From Lysinibacillus parviboronicapiens (GTDB taxonomy: Bacteria; Bacillota; Bacilli; Bacillales_A; Planococcaceae), in the NCBI RefSeq assembly GCF_003049575.1, contig NZ_PYWI01000006.1, positions 1-64,000 on the forward strand: a stretch of 64,000 nt of DNA, read 5' to 3'. Below, one piece after another: positions 51,830 to 60,494 of this stretch. Position 1 is the first letter of the stretch; each line of letters opens with the position of its first letter. A program made the position numbers and the translations under genes. Under the pieces are notes generated by a model. It had not been told where the DNA came from and ran no database searches. It was given only the letters and a program-made list of their open reading frames with translations.

Positions 51830-51892
51830 GATTTTGTGTAAGGGGTGAAATTTTCATTCTTTATAATTAATGAAGCAAAAGGAGAGGTTAAT

Positions 51893-52549
51893 ATGAAGGT
51901 CGTCATTATGCTTTACGATGGAATCACAGCGTTAGATGCAATTGGTCCGTATGAAGTATTCGCAACTGTAGAGGGCATGCAAGTAGAGTTTGTTGCTAAA
52001 AATAAAGGTTTAATAACATTAGATTCTAAAATGGGATACTTACATGCAGATTTAAGTTTTTCTGAAGTATCATCAGCCGATATTCTGGTTGTTCCTGGTT
52101 GTCGTCCACCTAATTTTAAAGTGCCAATGAATGACGAAGAAACATTGCAATGGATTCAGCAAATTCATGAAACGACTAAGTGGACGACTTCCGTGTGTAA
52201 TGGTTCTCTAATTCTGAGTGCTGCAGGTTTGCTAAAAGGAGCGAAGGCAACCAGTCATTGGGGCTCCTTCGATATTCTAAGCTCTCTTGGTACCATGCCA
52301 ACTGAAGAAAGGGTAGTTCGCCAAGGTAAAATCGTTACGGCAGCTGGTGTTTCTTCTGGTATCGACATGGCTCTTCAGCTAGTAGCGTGGGAATGTGGAG
52401 AAGATATTAGTAAATCAGTCCAACTGTTATTAGAATACGATCCTATGCCTCCGTTTGATGTGGGTTCGCCAAAGAAAGCACCGGCTCCTATGGTAGAGCA
52501 ATTAAAAGTGATGCTGAAAGAACTTGCGAAACAAGAGCCGCATTTATAG
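51893..52549 (+). CDS. DJ-1/PfpI family protein (isonitrile hydratase-like)
   Basis: A 218-residue class I glutamine amidotransferase-like protein of the DJ-1/PfpI family. The nucleophile elbow is TSVCNGSLIL with Cys102; GITALDAIGPYEVF and TSHWGSFDIL are typical of the isonitrile hydratase-like (InhA) branch. ATG 51893 follows AAAAGGAGAGG, 16 codons inside the longest frame. Probably repressed by the TetR upstream; the inducer and substrate are unknown. Confidence 0.87.
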   Translation: MKVVIMLYDGITALDAIGPYEVFATVEGMQVEFVAKNKGLITLDSKMGYLHADLSFSEVSSADILVVPGCRPPNFKVPMNDEETLQWIQQIHETTKWTTSVCNGSLILSAAGLLKGAKATSHWGSFDILSSLGTMPTEERVVRQGKIVTAAGVSSGIDMALQLVAWECGEDISKSVQLLLEYDPMPPFDVGSPKKAPAPMVEQLKVMLKELAKQEPHL

Positions 52550-52675
52550 CGCATTCAAGGGCAAGAAACTCCTGCTGGCATGAATGAAAGCATTGTCATG
52601 GAAAGACGTAGAGGATTATTCTGGATGATAGGTCATTGTCATGAAGGTTGGGATAATGTTTCGATGGATACTTAG
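52550..52675 (+). pseudogene. C-terminal remnant of a DUF4272-like protein
   Basis: Directly after the DJ-1 stop the same frame stays open for 41 codons and reads IQGQETPAGMNESIV..., MERRRGLFWMIGHCHEGWDNVSMDT, then stops. The end resembles the C-terminus of DUF4272 proteins (ERxxALxWL...WDxVxxDT). There is no start or ribosome site. Likely a fragment left by a deletion. Confidence 0.4.
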
Positions 52676-52685
52676 AATCATAAAA

Positions 52686-52714
52686 GGCTAAGGATTCTTT
52701 CCTTAGCCTGCTTT
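52686..52714. terminator. Terminator between convergent genes
   Basis: GGCTAAGG (52686-52693) pairs perfectly with CCTTAGCC (52701-52708), with TTTTTT following on the plus side. It separates the DJ-1 region from the esterase gene. Confidence 0.88.
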
Positions 52715-52758
52715 TTTCAATAAATAGATGGAGAGACGGATAGAATTTTCAAATCCTT

Positions 52759-54201
52759 CTACTTTAGATAATTCGGCATACTAACCTTGTCAATCAGAAG
52801 GAGTCCATCGTATTGATCGCGTGGCACAAGGCTTTCCTGCATAATTCCCCAACTATAAGATAGACGCGGTTCAAACATCCACGAATTTCCACGTTCATTT
52901 TGACGGTTTCGTAAATCTATGAATGTGTAAGGCTTATGTGTCGTTGAAAGAATATCTTCAACTGATCCTTTTACTGGTGGCAAGACCTCCATAGGTTCAC
53001 GCATATTGTTTGCCGTTTCTCCACCAGCCATATAAAGACCAAGCACATAGCTATATTTTTTATAGATATCGGGTAGGCGTTCACCCATTAATTTTACCGG
53101 ATAAGGAGAACCCATGACCTCAGATTGGGCTTTGCGAATATGATCATTATGAGCCCAAACAATAAATTTTTCTGCCGGGTAAATTTCTGTTGATAACCAA
53201 AGCAAGTTTTCGAGCATTGCTTGATCACGCCATTCCATTGTTTTCAAAAACGGCTCAGGGTTATTTTTTTCGATTTCAATATTTGATTGAATTGTAAGTT
53301 CCACATATTCATTTGCTAAACGGATACGATCTGTTAACGTTCTCTCCATAAGTTTTACAATGTGAGGTTCATTCGGATAAGCTGATTTTAATTCTGCCTC
53401 CTTAAGCTTCACTTGTGATTTTACCTGTGTGTAGATATCAATGATACTAGGCTTTGCTTTTTGGTAGCCTTGTAAATCCTTACTTGAACTCCACTGCGCT
53501 AATTGCTCCTCTACGTTACTGAACTGTTTAGCTAAGTCACTGTTTTTTAACCAGTCGCCGTTTGTAAATGCTCCTTGTTGCTGAATATCAAATCCTGCTA
53601 ACACTAGTGGTTTATCTGTTTGTTGAGTCTTTTTCGCATAGTCAAACAACGGTAGTGTTTCCTTTGTCCACCACACGCCAAAAATAGCATCCTTCATCGT
53701 TTGTTGTGCGGCTTGCTTGTCAATTTGTCCTTGGGCATTCATGACATTGCCCATACCGCTTTCAAATGCAAGAACGTTGTAGTCCATTTCTTGATGTAAA
53801 AATTGAATGATGCGGGTTTTGGCAAGGTTAAATTCAGCCACTCCATGCGAGCTCTCACCTAAAAAGACAATGCGTTTATCATGTAATAATGGCTTTAACA
53901 TCGCTAAATCATCAAAATTACTAGATGGAATGTGCTGCTTTTCTAGTTTTTCTGGTTGAATGGACGTTAAACTATAGGCATGGTCATTGGTCCAACTTTT
54001 CCATTCTTGTAGTGTTTCATTTGATGTGCGAGCTTGCTTAACATCTACATTATTATTTTCCACTGCCGTGTGCTCTGTAAGGGCAGGGACAGCAGCTGAG
54101 GCATTGGCAACATTGCTGAAGCTTAGTAAACTAGTAATGGCTACGCTTAGTGAAAGCAAAACTATTTTTTTCTTGTTGTTTTGCTGATACGGCTTAATCA
54201 A
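52759..54201 (-). CDS. Erythromycin esterase family protein, secreted
   Basis: A 480-residue protein with an N-terminal signal peptide (about residues 12-36, IVLLSLSVAITSLLSFSNVANASA). The mature part belongs to the erythromycin esterase (EreA/SucE) family: FLGESSHGVAEFN with the catalytic His, IIQFLHQEMDYNVLAFESG, and FIVWAHNDHIRKA (second His). Ere enzymes open macrolide lactones, but many Bacillus homologs have other or unknown substrates, and export is unusual for Ere resistance proteins. Start is TTG, ten bases after AAAGGGG. Monocistronic. Confidence 0.88.
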   Translation of the reverse strand: MIKPYQQNNKKKIVLLSLSVAITSLLSFSNVANASAAVPALTEHTAVENNNVDVKQARTSNETLQEWKSWTNDHAYSLTSIQPEKLEKQHIPSSNFDDLAMLKPLLHDKRIVFLGESSHGVAEFNLAKTRIIQFLHQEMDYNVLAFESGMGNVMNAQGQIDKQAAQQTMKDAIFGVWWTKETLPLFDYAKKTQQTDKPLVLAGFDIQQQGAFTNGDWLKNSDLAKQFSNVEEQLAQWSSSKDLQGYQKAKPSIIDIYTQVKSQVKLKEAELKSAYPNEPHIVKLMERTLTDRIRLANEYVELTIQSNIEIEKNNPEPFLKTMEWRDQAMLENLLWLSTEIYPAEKFIVWAHNDHIRKAQSEVMGSPYPVKLMGERLPDIYKKYSYVLGLYMAGGETANNMREPMEVLPPVKGSVEDILSTTHKPYTFIDLRNRQNERGNSWMFEPRLSYSWGIMQESLVPRDQYDGLLLIDKVSMPNYLK

Positions 54202-54332
54202 AATTCATCGGCCCCTTTCTTAGATGAGTCCCATTATAATGAATTAAGGTTAAAAATTTGGTGGAACTTGTTTAAATTTAGTTTAAATTCCTGATATTTC
54301 TTAGGGGCGGTGTATATTTAAAATATGGAGCG

Positions 54333-54398
54333 GACAAAAAACACCTCGAGATGGGTACATGAAAAATCAGTACGCATTTTGGAAGGTGTGTTTTTGTC
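54333..54398. terminator. Long hairpin terminator
   Basis: GACAAAAAACACCT (from 54333) pairs with AGGTGTGTTTTTGTC (to 54398) with a small mismatch; GTAC/GTAC pairs inside. It directly abuts the stop of the YvyF-like gene on the minus strand. Confidence 0.75.
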
Positions 54399-54752
54399 TT
54401 ACTTGTAATGATATGTGCCTACTCGTGGATTGTTACGTTGAATTTGATTAAACCATGCTTGATCTTTTTTCTCTTGATTTAACGTACTAACGATGGATGA
54501 TGAACAATTAACACAGATTTTTGCTTGAGTTATATTCCCACATCGCTCACATGGCGCGCCGAGATTCGGGAATATTGACTTTTTTAATTTACCTGCTTTT
54601 ACCCACTTATAAATCAACTCGGATGAAACACCTGTTAATGCAACAACTTCATCATTTGATAAAATGCGATTATTTTTTCTTAGTAAGAAATGATGTAATT
54701 CGGAAAAAACATCTTCTTCTCTCGCATCTATTTTTTTGCCAAATAGCTGCAT
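54399..54752 (-). CDS. YvyF-like (TIGR03826) protein lacking the N-terminal zinc ribbon
   Basis: A 117-residue protein. LHHFLLRKNNRILSNDEVVALTGVSSELIYKWVKAGKLKKSIFPNLG followed by CERCG and CVNC matches the Bacillus flagellar-operon protein YvyF, in which an HTH-like helix pair precedes a C-terminal zinc site. YvyF also begins with a Cys-rich ribbon that is absent here, although the DUF2225 protein encoded 22 bases upstream has such Cys pairs. GGAGGAG precedes the ATG. No flagellar gene is adjacent. Role unknown, perhaps regulatory. Confidence 0.78.
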   Translation of the reverse strand: MQLFGKKIDAREEDVFSELHHFLLRKNNRILSNDEVVALTGVSSELIYKWVKAGKLKKSIFPNLGAPCERCGNITQAKICVNCSSSIVSTLNQEKKDQAWFNQIQRNNPRVGTYHYK

Positions 54753-54774
54753 GCTACTTCACTCCTCCATTACT

Positions 54775-55470
54775 TCATTTGAGGATTTCTCCTATACTTT
54801 CATTCATGCTGATGGAATGCTCATCATATTTATAATTTTCCCAACGATTACGCGCTAGCTTGCGATACTTGTTGGATATACTACGGTCAGAAATTAAGCG
54901 AGAGAATCCTTTTTTGGCTTCGGCAATATCACCGAGACGTAAGCTCAGTTCTGCATGTAAGAATTGGATACGTTCCTCGCCCTCTTGGTTGGAAGCAAAG
55001 GACTTACTGTAAAAGTCTCTAGCTGCAAAGAGATAGCGCATTTCTGATTCCTGTTCGCTTTTTAAGCGGTAAAGCCATGCTATTTTTAGCGCGAAATTGG
55101 CCATTAAAAGGGGCTCTTCCATAGATGCCCTCGATACGAGGTATGCTAATTTGTAGCTTACAATCGCGTCATCAATTGTCCGTTCCTGACAAATATTCAT
55201 TGGTTTTTGCAGTTCTTTAATATACAATTCATCAATTAGCAGCATGAACGGACCATAAGTTCTCGTCATAGATTTGTGGTACGCATATCCACAATGTGGA
55301 CAAACAGCTACTTCGTAAAACAGCGGATTTAAATCTTCATAAATGGGCATGAAGTCTGTTCGTTCCTCCATTACTTTATAGCGGTTTGGACGTACCTTAT
55401 ATGTAGTAAAATGTTTTTTGCAAAATTTGCAATCCACATTACTTTCATAGTAGTAAATGTTAAAAGCCAT
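54775..55470 (-). CDS. DUF2225 family protein
   Basis: A 231-residue cytoplasmic protein with two CxxC pairs near the N-terminus (CKFC about residue 15 and CPHC about residue 57) that probably bind zinc, then a helical TPR-like region (about 90-215; SYKLAYLVSRASMEEPLLMANFALKIAWLYRL, AARDFYSKSF). It matches DUF2225, of unknown function. Start ATG 55470 follows AAAGGAG. It shares an operon with the YvyF-like gene. Confidence 0.82.
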   Translation of the reverse strand: MAFNIYYYESNVDCKFCKKHFTTYKVRPNRYKVMEERTDFMPIYEDLNPLFYEVAVCPHCGYAYHKSMTRTYGPFMLLIDELYIKELQKPMNICQERTIDDAIVSYKLAYLVSRASMEEPLLMANFALKIAWLYRLKSEQESEMRYLFAARDFYSKSFASNQEGEERIQFLHAELSLRLGDIAEAKKGFSRLISDRSISNKYRKLARNRWENYKYDEHSISMNESIGEILK

Positions 55471-55479
55471 ATGATTCAA

Positions 55480-55977
55480 CTCCTTTACTGCGAATGCATA
55501 GTTATTTCTTTTGTTCTATTTATAGAATGTATATGTTCGTTCAATAGATTTAATTAATTTACTCTTATATTAACAATTCTATGTTTATTGGTATACTCCT
55601 TTAGAATTATTTACACAATATTTGTTCATATTTATGTTATTTTTATGTAAGTTTGAAGTTTCGTAAAATCTACTGGTAATAGCATTTATCGGTGTGTTTG
55701 ACATAAAGTTAAATGGATTGTCAAATTACAATTCATAGTTGACTTGAAAAACTTTTTTTTGGTGGATAGTGCTGGCTGTTTTATGACTTTTTTTATTGCT
55801 GGTTGTAGGTTAAATTAACTATTGTAGGTTTTACAAAAAAATTCCTGTCATTGATACTAATTAGATAATATCAATGCAATTAGTATAAAAACGGGCAAGT
55901 TGTTTTTCTTTATAATTTAAAAGTACAATATAGTAATAATTGCTAAATAGGATCAAGCAATCAATGAAGGAGCTAAT
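55480..55977. other. Divergent intergenic region
   Basis: About 500 AT-rich bases between the DUF2225 operon and the divergent HAD gene. All frames are short. It must hold promoters for both, but I see no clear operator or structured element. Confidence 0.4.
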
Positions 55978-56751
55978 ATGAACTGTAAAATTATATTCTT
56001 TGATGTTGATGGAACGCTCATTAATTATGAGGATGGAAGTATCGTGAAAAGTACTAAGACAGCTCTACAGTTATTAAAAAACAAAGGGGTTCGACTAGTA
56101 GCTGCTACGGGCAGACCGCTATCCATGTGTCAGGAATTAATAGCCTTAGGCATCGATACGTTTATTACAGCTAACGGTGCATATGTTAAGCACCAAGATC
56201 AAGTAATTCATAAAATTCCTCTTGCGAAAAAGATTGTGCAAACAGTAAAAGATTTTGCACATGAAAATAAGCAAAGTCTTACATTTTTTACAGAACAATT
56301 ATCGATGAACGGTGTACATAACCCAACAACTTTAAATGCAATGAAAGAAACACTATCTTTAATTGATTATCCAACGATTAATGAAGATATTGTGAATCAA
56401 GAGGTCTACTTAATGTGTTTATATGTGGATGAACTGATGGAGAAACAGTACACGCTACAATTTCCTAATTTAAAATTTGACAGGTGGCATCCAAATATCG
56501 TCAATGTTTTGCAAGAGGATGTGTCAAAATCAATTGCTGTTAAAGCTGTGTTAAATTACTTCCAGTTAAATTCTCATGAAGCCATTGCTTTTGGTGATGG
56601 GGACAATGATATGGATATGTTAGAACTAGTTGGATATGGTATTGCGATGGCAAATGGCAGTGAAGCATTAAAAAATAGTGCCGACTTTGTAACGAAGAAA
56701 TCCACTGAGGGTGGCATTGATTATGCACTGCGTAAACTGCAATTAATCTAA
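55978..56751 (+). CDS. HAD family phosphatase (Cof/IIB type)
   Basis: A 257-residue HAD-IIB hydrolase: motif I FFDVDGTL (Asp9, Asp11), motif II AATGRP, Lys in motif III near SKSIAVKAVLNYF, and motif IV FGDGDNDMDMLE. A C2b cap lies between motifs II and III. Such enzymes dephosphorylate sugar phosphates or flavin precursors in the cytoplasm; substrate not predictable. AAGGAG precedes the ATG. Confidence 0.92.
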   Translation: MNCKIIFFDVDGTLINYEDGSIVKSTKTALQLLKNKGVRLVAATGRPLSMCQELIALGIDTFITANGAYVKHQDQVIHKIPLAKKIVQTVKDFAHENKQSLTFFTEQLSMNGVHNPTTLNAMKETLSLIDYPTINEDIVNQEVYLMCLYVDELMEKQYTLQFPNLKFDRWHPNIVNVLQEDVSKSIAVKAVLNYFQLNSHEAIAFGDGDNDMDMLELVGYGIAMANGSEALKNSADFVTKKSTEGGIDYALRKLQLI

Positions 56752-56767
56752 ATTCATCAAGATTATA

Positions 56768-56795
56768 GAGAGCCCCCTTGAAGAAGAGGGCTCTC
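56768..56795. terminator. Terminator after the HAD gene
   Basis: GAGAGCCC (56768-56775) pairs perfectly with GGGCTCTC (56788-56795) around a 12-base loop. The T run is poor (ATGCAT). Confidence 0.65.
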
Positions 56796-56944
56796 ATGCA
56801 TAACAACTGAAGTCAATTTGCTCATCTTAAAGGCGATATTCGCCATTTGCACTTAGCACCATGCTAAGGCAGATTGCTGGGACTACATAGGGAGTTTCCG
56901 AATTCGATAAAAATACATGAGTAATAAAGCAGGATTTTACACGC

Positions 56945-57355
56945 CTACCAATGTAAATTCAACGTTAGTCCGCAACAATCGCTTTCAGTAAAAAGTACTC
57001 GAAGATTATCAGGTGTATATTTAGTGTCGAATTTAATGGTGATACCTGTTGATGCAATTAATTTATCGACTTCTGTTTTATTTGAAAGTTGCGCGGCGTT
57101 CATAAGATTATGAGCAAATTGCTGTGACTCATTAATTTTATCCGTAAGTAATTGGGCTTGACGTATAATAGTCTGAACCCGTTTTGCAGATGCCACCAAC
57201 TTATGTGTATCCACAGGGGGAAAGGGGCTGTTGTTGGCCGGATTTGTCGGCATTGCTAGATGTCTAGGAAATGGACTAGGCGTAGGATAATTGGGCATTA
57301 CCCATGAGGGATAATGATTGGCATAGACAAAATACGGATAAGGATTGTAATACAA
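56945..57355 (-). CDS. Tyr/Pro-rich small protein, possibly spore-associated
   Basis: A 136-residue protein. The N-terminal 45 residues are rich in Tyr, Pro and Phe (MYYNPYPYFVYANHYPSW), followed by a helical region (about 50-100) and a conserved-looking end (about 100-136, STGITIKFDTKYTPDN..., DCCGLTLNLHW). The pattern resembles the Bacillus YuzC type of small sporulation-related proteins, from memory. No enzymatic motif. The ATG is behind GGAGGAAT. Confidence 0.65.
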   Translation of the reverse strand: MYYNPYPYFVYANHYPSWVMPNYPTPSPFPRHLAMPTNPANNSPFPPVDTHKLVASAKRVQTIIRQAQLLTDKINESQQFAHNLMNAAQLSNKTEVDKLIASTGITIKFDTKYTPDNLRVLFTESDCCGLTLNLHW

Positions 57356-57573
57356 CGGAATTCCTCCTATCCAATAGCTGATACCCTATCTTATGAAAGA
57401 TAATGACGTTAGGTGTTAAAGGGAGTAGTTCTTCTACAACCAATCATGAAATGACTAATTAATTGATATATCCAGTCCATTAGCCTGAAGAGTAGATGAG
57501 GTTTCTCGTAATTGAACAGTACTTTATGAATAGGGAGCCCTAAATGGACTTTAGAAGTATCCTTTCAGATGTC

Positions 57574-59157
57574 TTACCCAAGAACATGTAAGACATCTTC
57601 TATTTTTTTGCTGTGGGAAAGTACGCCGTAATTCATCCACGTTAAAAAATCCACTTCATAGACGCAATGATTTTTAACCGCTGAAAGGGCAAGCCATATA
57701 GGTGAGGTTAAAATATTTCGTTCCTCTCCTTCAAAAGTAGAATGCTGTTTATCAAATGTTATGAATAGATGATAGGCATCAAGTTTACTAAGTTGATCGT
57801 TCGTCAATGCGCATCTTCTTGTGTGGTGGGGCATATTCCAGACAAGCGGATGGGGCATCAAACCTAAATCTCGATATAAAATGGGCCCTGTGTAGCCGCA
57901 TTCTGGGCCAGCATAAAGACTAATATCATTTGCTGAAATACGAAGAAAGGCAACGGTTTGTCCATAAACAGATTTACTTAAGATTGTTCTGGCATCGTGG
58001 ACAGTGTGCTCATATTGCCTAATGACATCTTTCATGATGGCGGTTCGGCCTGTTAGGTCTGCAATTTTATAGAGTGTTGAACGCCAGTCCTCACCAGGAT
58101 GCGAGAAATGACAAATGGGCGCTAACTGATTTAAATGGTGGCAAGTGTCCCAGCGCTCTATACCAGCATTTAACATAATTAAATTTGGCTTATATTGTAA
58201 AATTTGCTCCATGTGACCATCGGCTACATCAATATCCGGCACTTCTTGTAAGCCCAAGTATTCTTGTTTCCCCCATTTTGCATGGCTAAATTGGGCAATG
58301 GGTGTAATGCCTAATGCAACTAAAAAATCTTCTAAAAAAGGAGCAAAAATGCGAATGCTGTTGCTGTGACTTTTACGGTATTGTCCCGGAGAGACACCGA
58401 CATGTTCTTTAAAGCGACGGTTAAAATAATATTCATTATTAAATCCAACAGTTTGACTGATCTCAAATATCCGATCATTAGTTGTGCTAAGTAATTGTTT
58501 TGCACGGTCAATACGAATATTGTTTAAATAGTGAAGAGGGATGTGGCCAGTGATTTCTTTAAAGAGACGAGAATAATTCCACCGAGGAACACCTGCAATA
58601 TGTGATAATTGTTCGACAGTCCAATCCTTTTCATAGTGTTCGTGGATATAGTCAATGGAATGTTCAACAGATTGGCGGTCATTTTTTTGGTGCAATTTAG
58701 GGAGATTCTGTTGAAGAATAAATAGCATAAATTCTTGAAATCGAACATGCTGCTCAAATATCGAAAGTTCATCATTCATTAAGCGGTTGCGATAAATAAT
58801 CTCTAGTTGATTGTTACATTGTGAAACGGGAAGGCAACGTAGTTCACCTATAATTGAAAAGATTTCATGCACTTTAGGTTGCTTTGAATCACCCAAACTT
58901 ATAGTTGTAAACGACAATTGATAGAAACTAAAACACTCACTTTCAATGCTAATTTCAGTCATGTTATCTGGAGAAATAATAACGCATTTACCTTCAGCAA
59001 GTTTAATAGTTTCCCCAGCTACTACTAGTTTTCCATGGCCATTATTAATGATGAATAATGTATAGTCATTGTTATTATTTGTCTGCCATTGCCTTTCTGA
59101 GAATTGAGCAAAATACAATATTTCTTGTAATACGTACATAAACGGTTGCTTTCCCAT
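57574..59157 (-). CDS. AraC regulator fused to a siderophore-binding domain (Btr-like)
   Basis: A protein of about 527 residues. The N-terminal about 160 residues resemble an AraC cupin-like domain; an AraC DNA-binding domain follows (SIDYIHEHYEKDWTVEQLSHIAGVPRWNYSRLFKEITG, then GFNNEYYFNRRFKEHVGVSPGQYRK); the last about 250 residues are a FecB-like binding domain without signal peptide (FLVALGITPIAQFSHAKWG ... KPNLIMLNAG). This is the Btr (YbbB) architecture, which senses ferric siderophore inside the cell and activates uptake genes. Its binding domain resembles the lipoprotein encoded just upstream. The frame is open from 59232, but a terminator hairpin and lack of ribosome sites argue for an internal ATG; I choose 59157 (AAGGATG before it), with 59178 also possible. 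Confidence 0.88.
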   Translation of the reverse strand: MGKQPFMYVLQEILYFAQFSERQWQTNNNNDYTLFIINNGHGKLVVAGETIKLAEGKCVIISPDNMTEISIESECFSFYQLSFTTISLGDSKQPKVHEIFSIIGELRCLPVSQCNNQLEIIYRNRLMNDELSIFEQHVRFQEFMLFILQQNLPKLHQKNDRQSVEHSIDYIHEHYEKDWTVEQLSHIAGVPRWNYSRLFKEITGHIPLHYLNNIRIDRAKQLLSTTNDRIFEISQTVGFNNEYYFNRRFKEHVGVSPGQYRKSHSNSIRIFAPFLEDFLVALGITPIAQFSHAKWGKQEYLGLQEVPDIDVADGHMEQILQYKPNLIMLNAGIERWDTCHHLNQLAPICHFSHPGEDWRSTLYKIADLTGRTAIMKDVIRQYEHTVHDARTILSKSVYGQTVAFLRISANDISLYAGPECGYTGPILYRDLGLMPHPLVWNMPHHTRRCALTNDQLSKLDAYHLFITFDKQHSTFEGEERNILTSPIWLALSAVKNHCVYEVDFLTWMNYGVLSHSKKIEDVLHVLG

Positions 59158-59201
59158 TGCATCCTTCATCCTTTCCATATTTTTTTTGAAAACAACAGAA
59201 A

Positions 59202-59222
59202 GAAAGCCCTTAGAGAGCTTTC
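59202..59222 (-). terminator. Weak hairpin between lipoprotein and regulator genes
   Basis: GAAAGCCCT (59202-59210) pairs with AGAGCTTTC (59214-59222). Followed on the minus strand by TTTCTGTTGTTTTC. It may attenuate transcription from the lipoprotein gene into the regulator gene. Confidence 0.5.
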
Positions 59223-59242
59223 CATTTTTCAAGACGATTCAG

Positions 59243-60190
59243 TTATTTAACAAACCATTTTTCAAGATCATCATATTTTAATAAGTTTGCTGTAATAGCT
59301 CCTGTTTGCCAATATGTTCTACTTGCGATATACACATGACCATTTTTTACTGCGGGTACCGATTTCCATAGCGTGCTATCAAGCCATTGAACAGCCTCTT
59401 GATTTTCCTTCGATTCCCATGTTCCATCAGAAGGGAAGATGATAATATGGTCCGCATCCAAATTGGGAATAGCCTCTTCAGATAAAACTTCTTGGAATTC
59501 CTTCATATCACGCACTAAAGGATGTGGTGTTAAACCTGCTTCTTTGTAAACATTCCCTATGAATCGATTTTCGATGCCAAGTAAAGCTAAAGTTTTATCT
59601 GCAACGTTTAAACGTAAAACGGCTACTGTATCGTCACCGACAGAGGCATCTAATTCAGTTTTTAATAAAGTCACTCGCTCTTCATACTGTTTAACAACCT
59701 CATCCGCTTTTTCTGATACGTTTAAAACATCTGCAATTGTTTTTACAATTTCTCGAGGATTTTGGAGAATTTCTTCTTTTAATCGATAAGTTGGTGCAAT
59801 TTTTGAGTACTTTTCATATTTCTCTGAATCGACTGCTCCGTCCACAATGATTAAATCTGGCTTTGCTTCCAATAGAGCCTCTATACTTCCTGTCACATCG
59901 AACTTAGGTACATCTAAATTTAAATACTCTTGTATACCCCATATTGGATGATACCACTGGATGACTGGCTTTATATCAAGAGCGCTTAAATAATCTTCTA
60001 AGTAGACGGCTGCGACTCTCTGTGGATGGGCAGGGATTTCGACTTTACCAAACTCATCCTCTACAATTCTAGTCTCTGCTGCTGATGTGTTTTCTTGCGA
60101 TTCAACTTTTTGTTCGTTAGAACTACATGCTCCTAAAATGAACGTCAGCAACAATAAAAGTGCTAACGAAAAAAATGGCCCTCTACGCAT
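59243..60190 (-). CDS. Iron-siderophore binding lipoprotein adjacent to the Btr-like regulator
   Basis: A 315-residue FecB-like binding protein. The signal peptide ends in the lipobox LGAC. KPVIQWYHPIWGIQEYLNLDVPKFD and EAKPDLIIVDGAVD, and later GLTPHPLVRDM, parallel the C-terminal domain of the adjacent regulator, so both probably bind the same siderophore. No permease or ATPase lies nearby; it may use the FecCD/ATPase system at 3.9-6.7 kb or one elsewhere. TAGGAG precedes the ATG, and a strong Fur box lies about 56 bases upstream. Confidence 0.9.
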   Translation of the reverse strand: MRRGPFFSLALLLLLTFILGACSSNEQKVESQENTSAAETRIVEDEFGKVEIPAHPQRVAAVYLEDYLSALDIKPVIQWYHPIWGIQEYLNLDVPKFDVTGSIEALLEAKPDLIIVDGAVDSEKYEKYSKIAPTYRLKEEILQNPREIVKTIADVLNVSEKADEVVKQYEERVTLLKTELDASVGDDTVAVLRLNVADKTLALLGIENRFIGNVYKEAGLTPHPLVRDMKEFQEVLSEEAIPNLDADHIIIFPSDGTWESKENQEAVQWLDSTLWKSVPAVKNGHVYIASRTYWQTGAITANLLKYDDLEKWFVK

Positions 60191-60245
60191 AGCTATTCAC
60201 TCCTATAGTTTTCGTACAGATACACTGTGAAAACATTTTTAATTT

Positions 60246-60262
60246 AGAATGATAATCATTCT
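60246..60262 (-). promoter_or_regulatory. Fur box of the siderophore lipoprotein gene
   Basis: AGAATGATAATCATTCT is a near-perfect Fur-type palindrome matching the GATAATGATAATCATTATC consensus core. It is 56 bases upstream of the lipoprotein start and implies iron repression. Confidence 0.85.
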
Positions 60263-60338
60263 CGTTTGATTCAAATAAATTATAGGATACATTAATTAAA
60301 CAAACAATACACATTCTCTAGATGTTTCTTATACAAAC

Positions 60339-60494
60339 TTGAGAGAGTTTTATGGTAAAGAAGTGGGAGACACAAAAAATAGTAAGTGTCGCTTTGAGTA
60401 TTTTAAATTTGGAACAGTTGATAAAGATAAAGGGGATTTACGTGTAGAAATAGAATTAAGTAAAGAGACTGTAGAAAAGGGGATTACGACATGA
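60339..60494 (+). pseudogene. C-terminal fragment coupled to the glyoxalase gene
   Basis: The frame is open from well upstream and reads YGKEVGDTKNSKCRFEYFK..., KDKGDLRVEIELSKETVEKG, ending TGA inside the ATGA of the next gene. No start codon with a ribosome site is evident (TTG 60339 has none), so it looks like the tail of a truncated gene that was cotranscribed and coupled with the glyoxalase gene. I do not recognise the family. Confidence 0.4.

Noticed and set aside
54521..54835. 104-codon plus-strand frame opposite the YvyF-like gene
   Set aside because: Antisense to a recognised gene and without a ribosome site.
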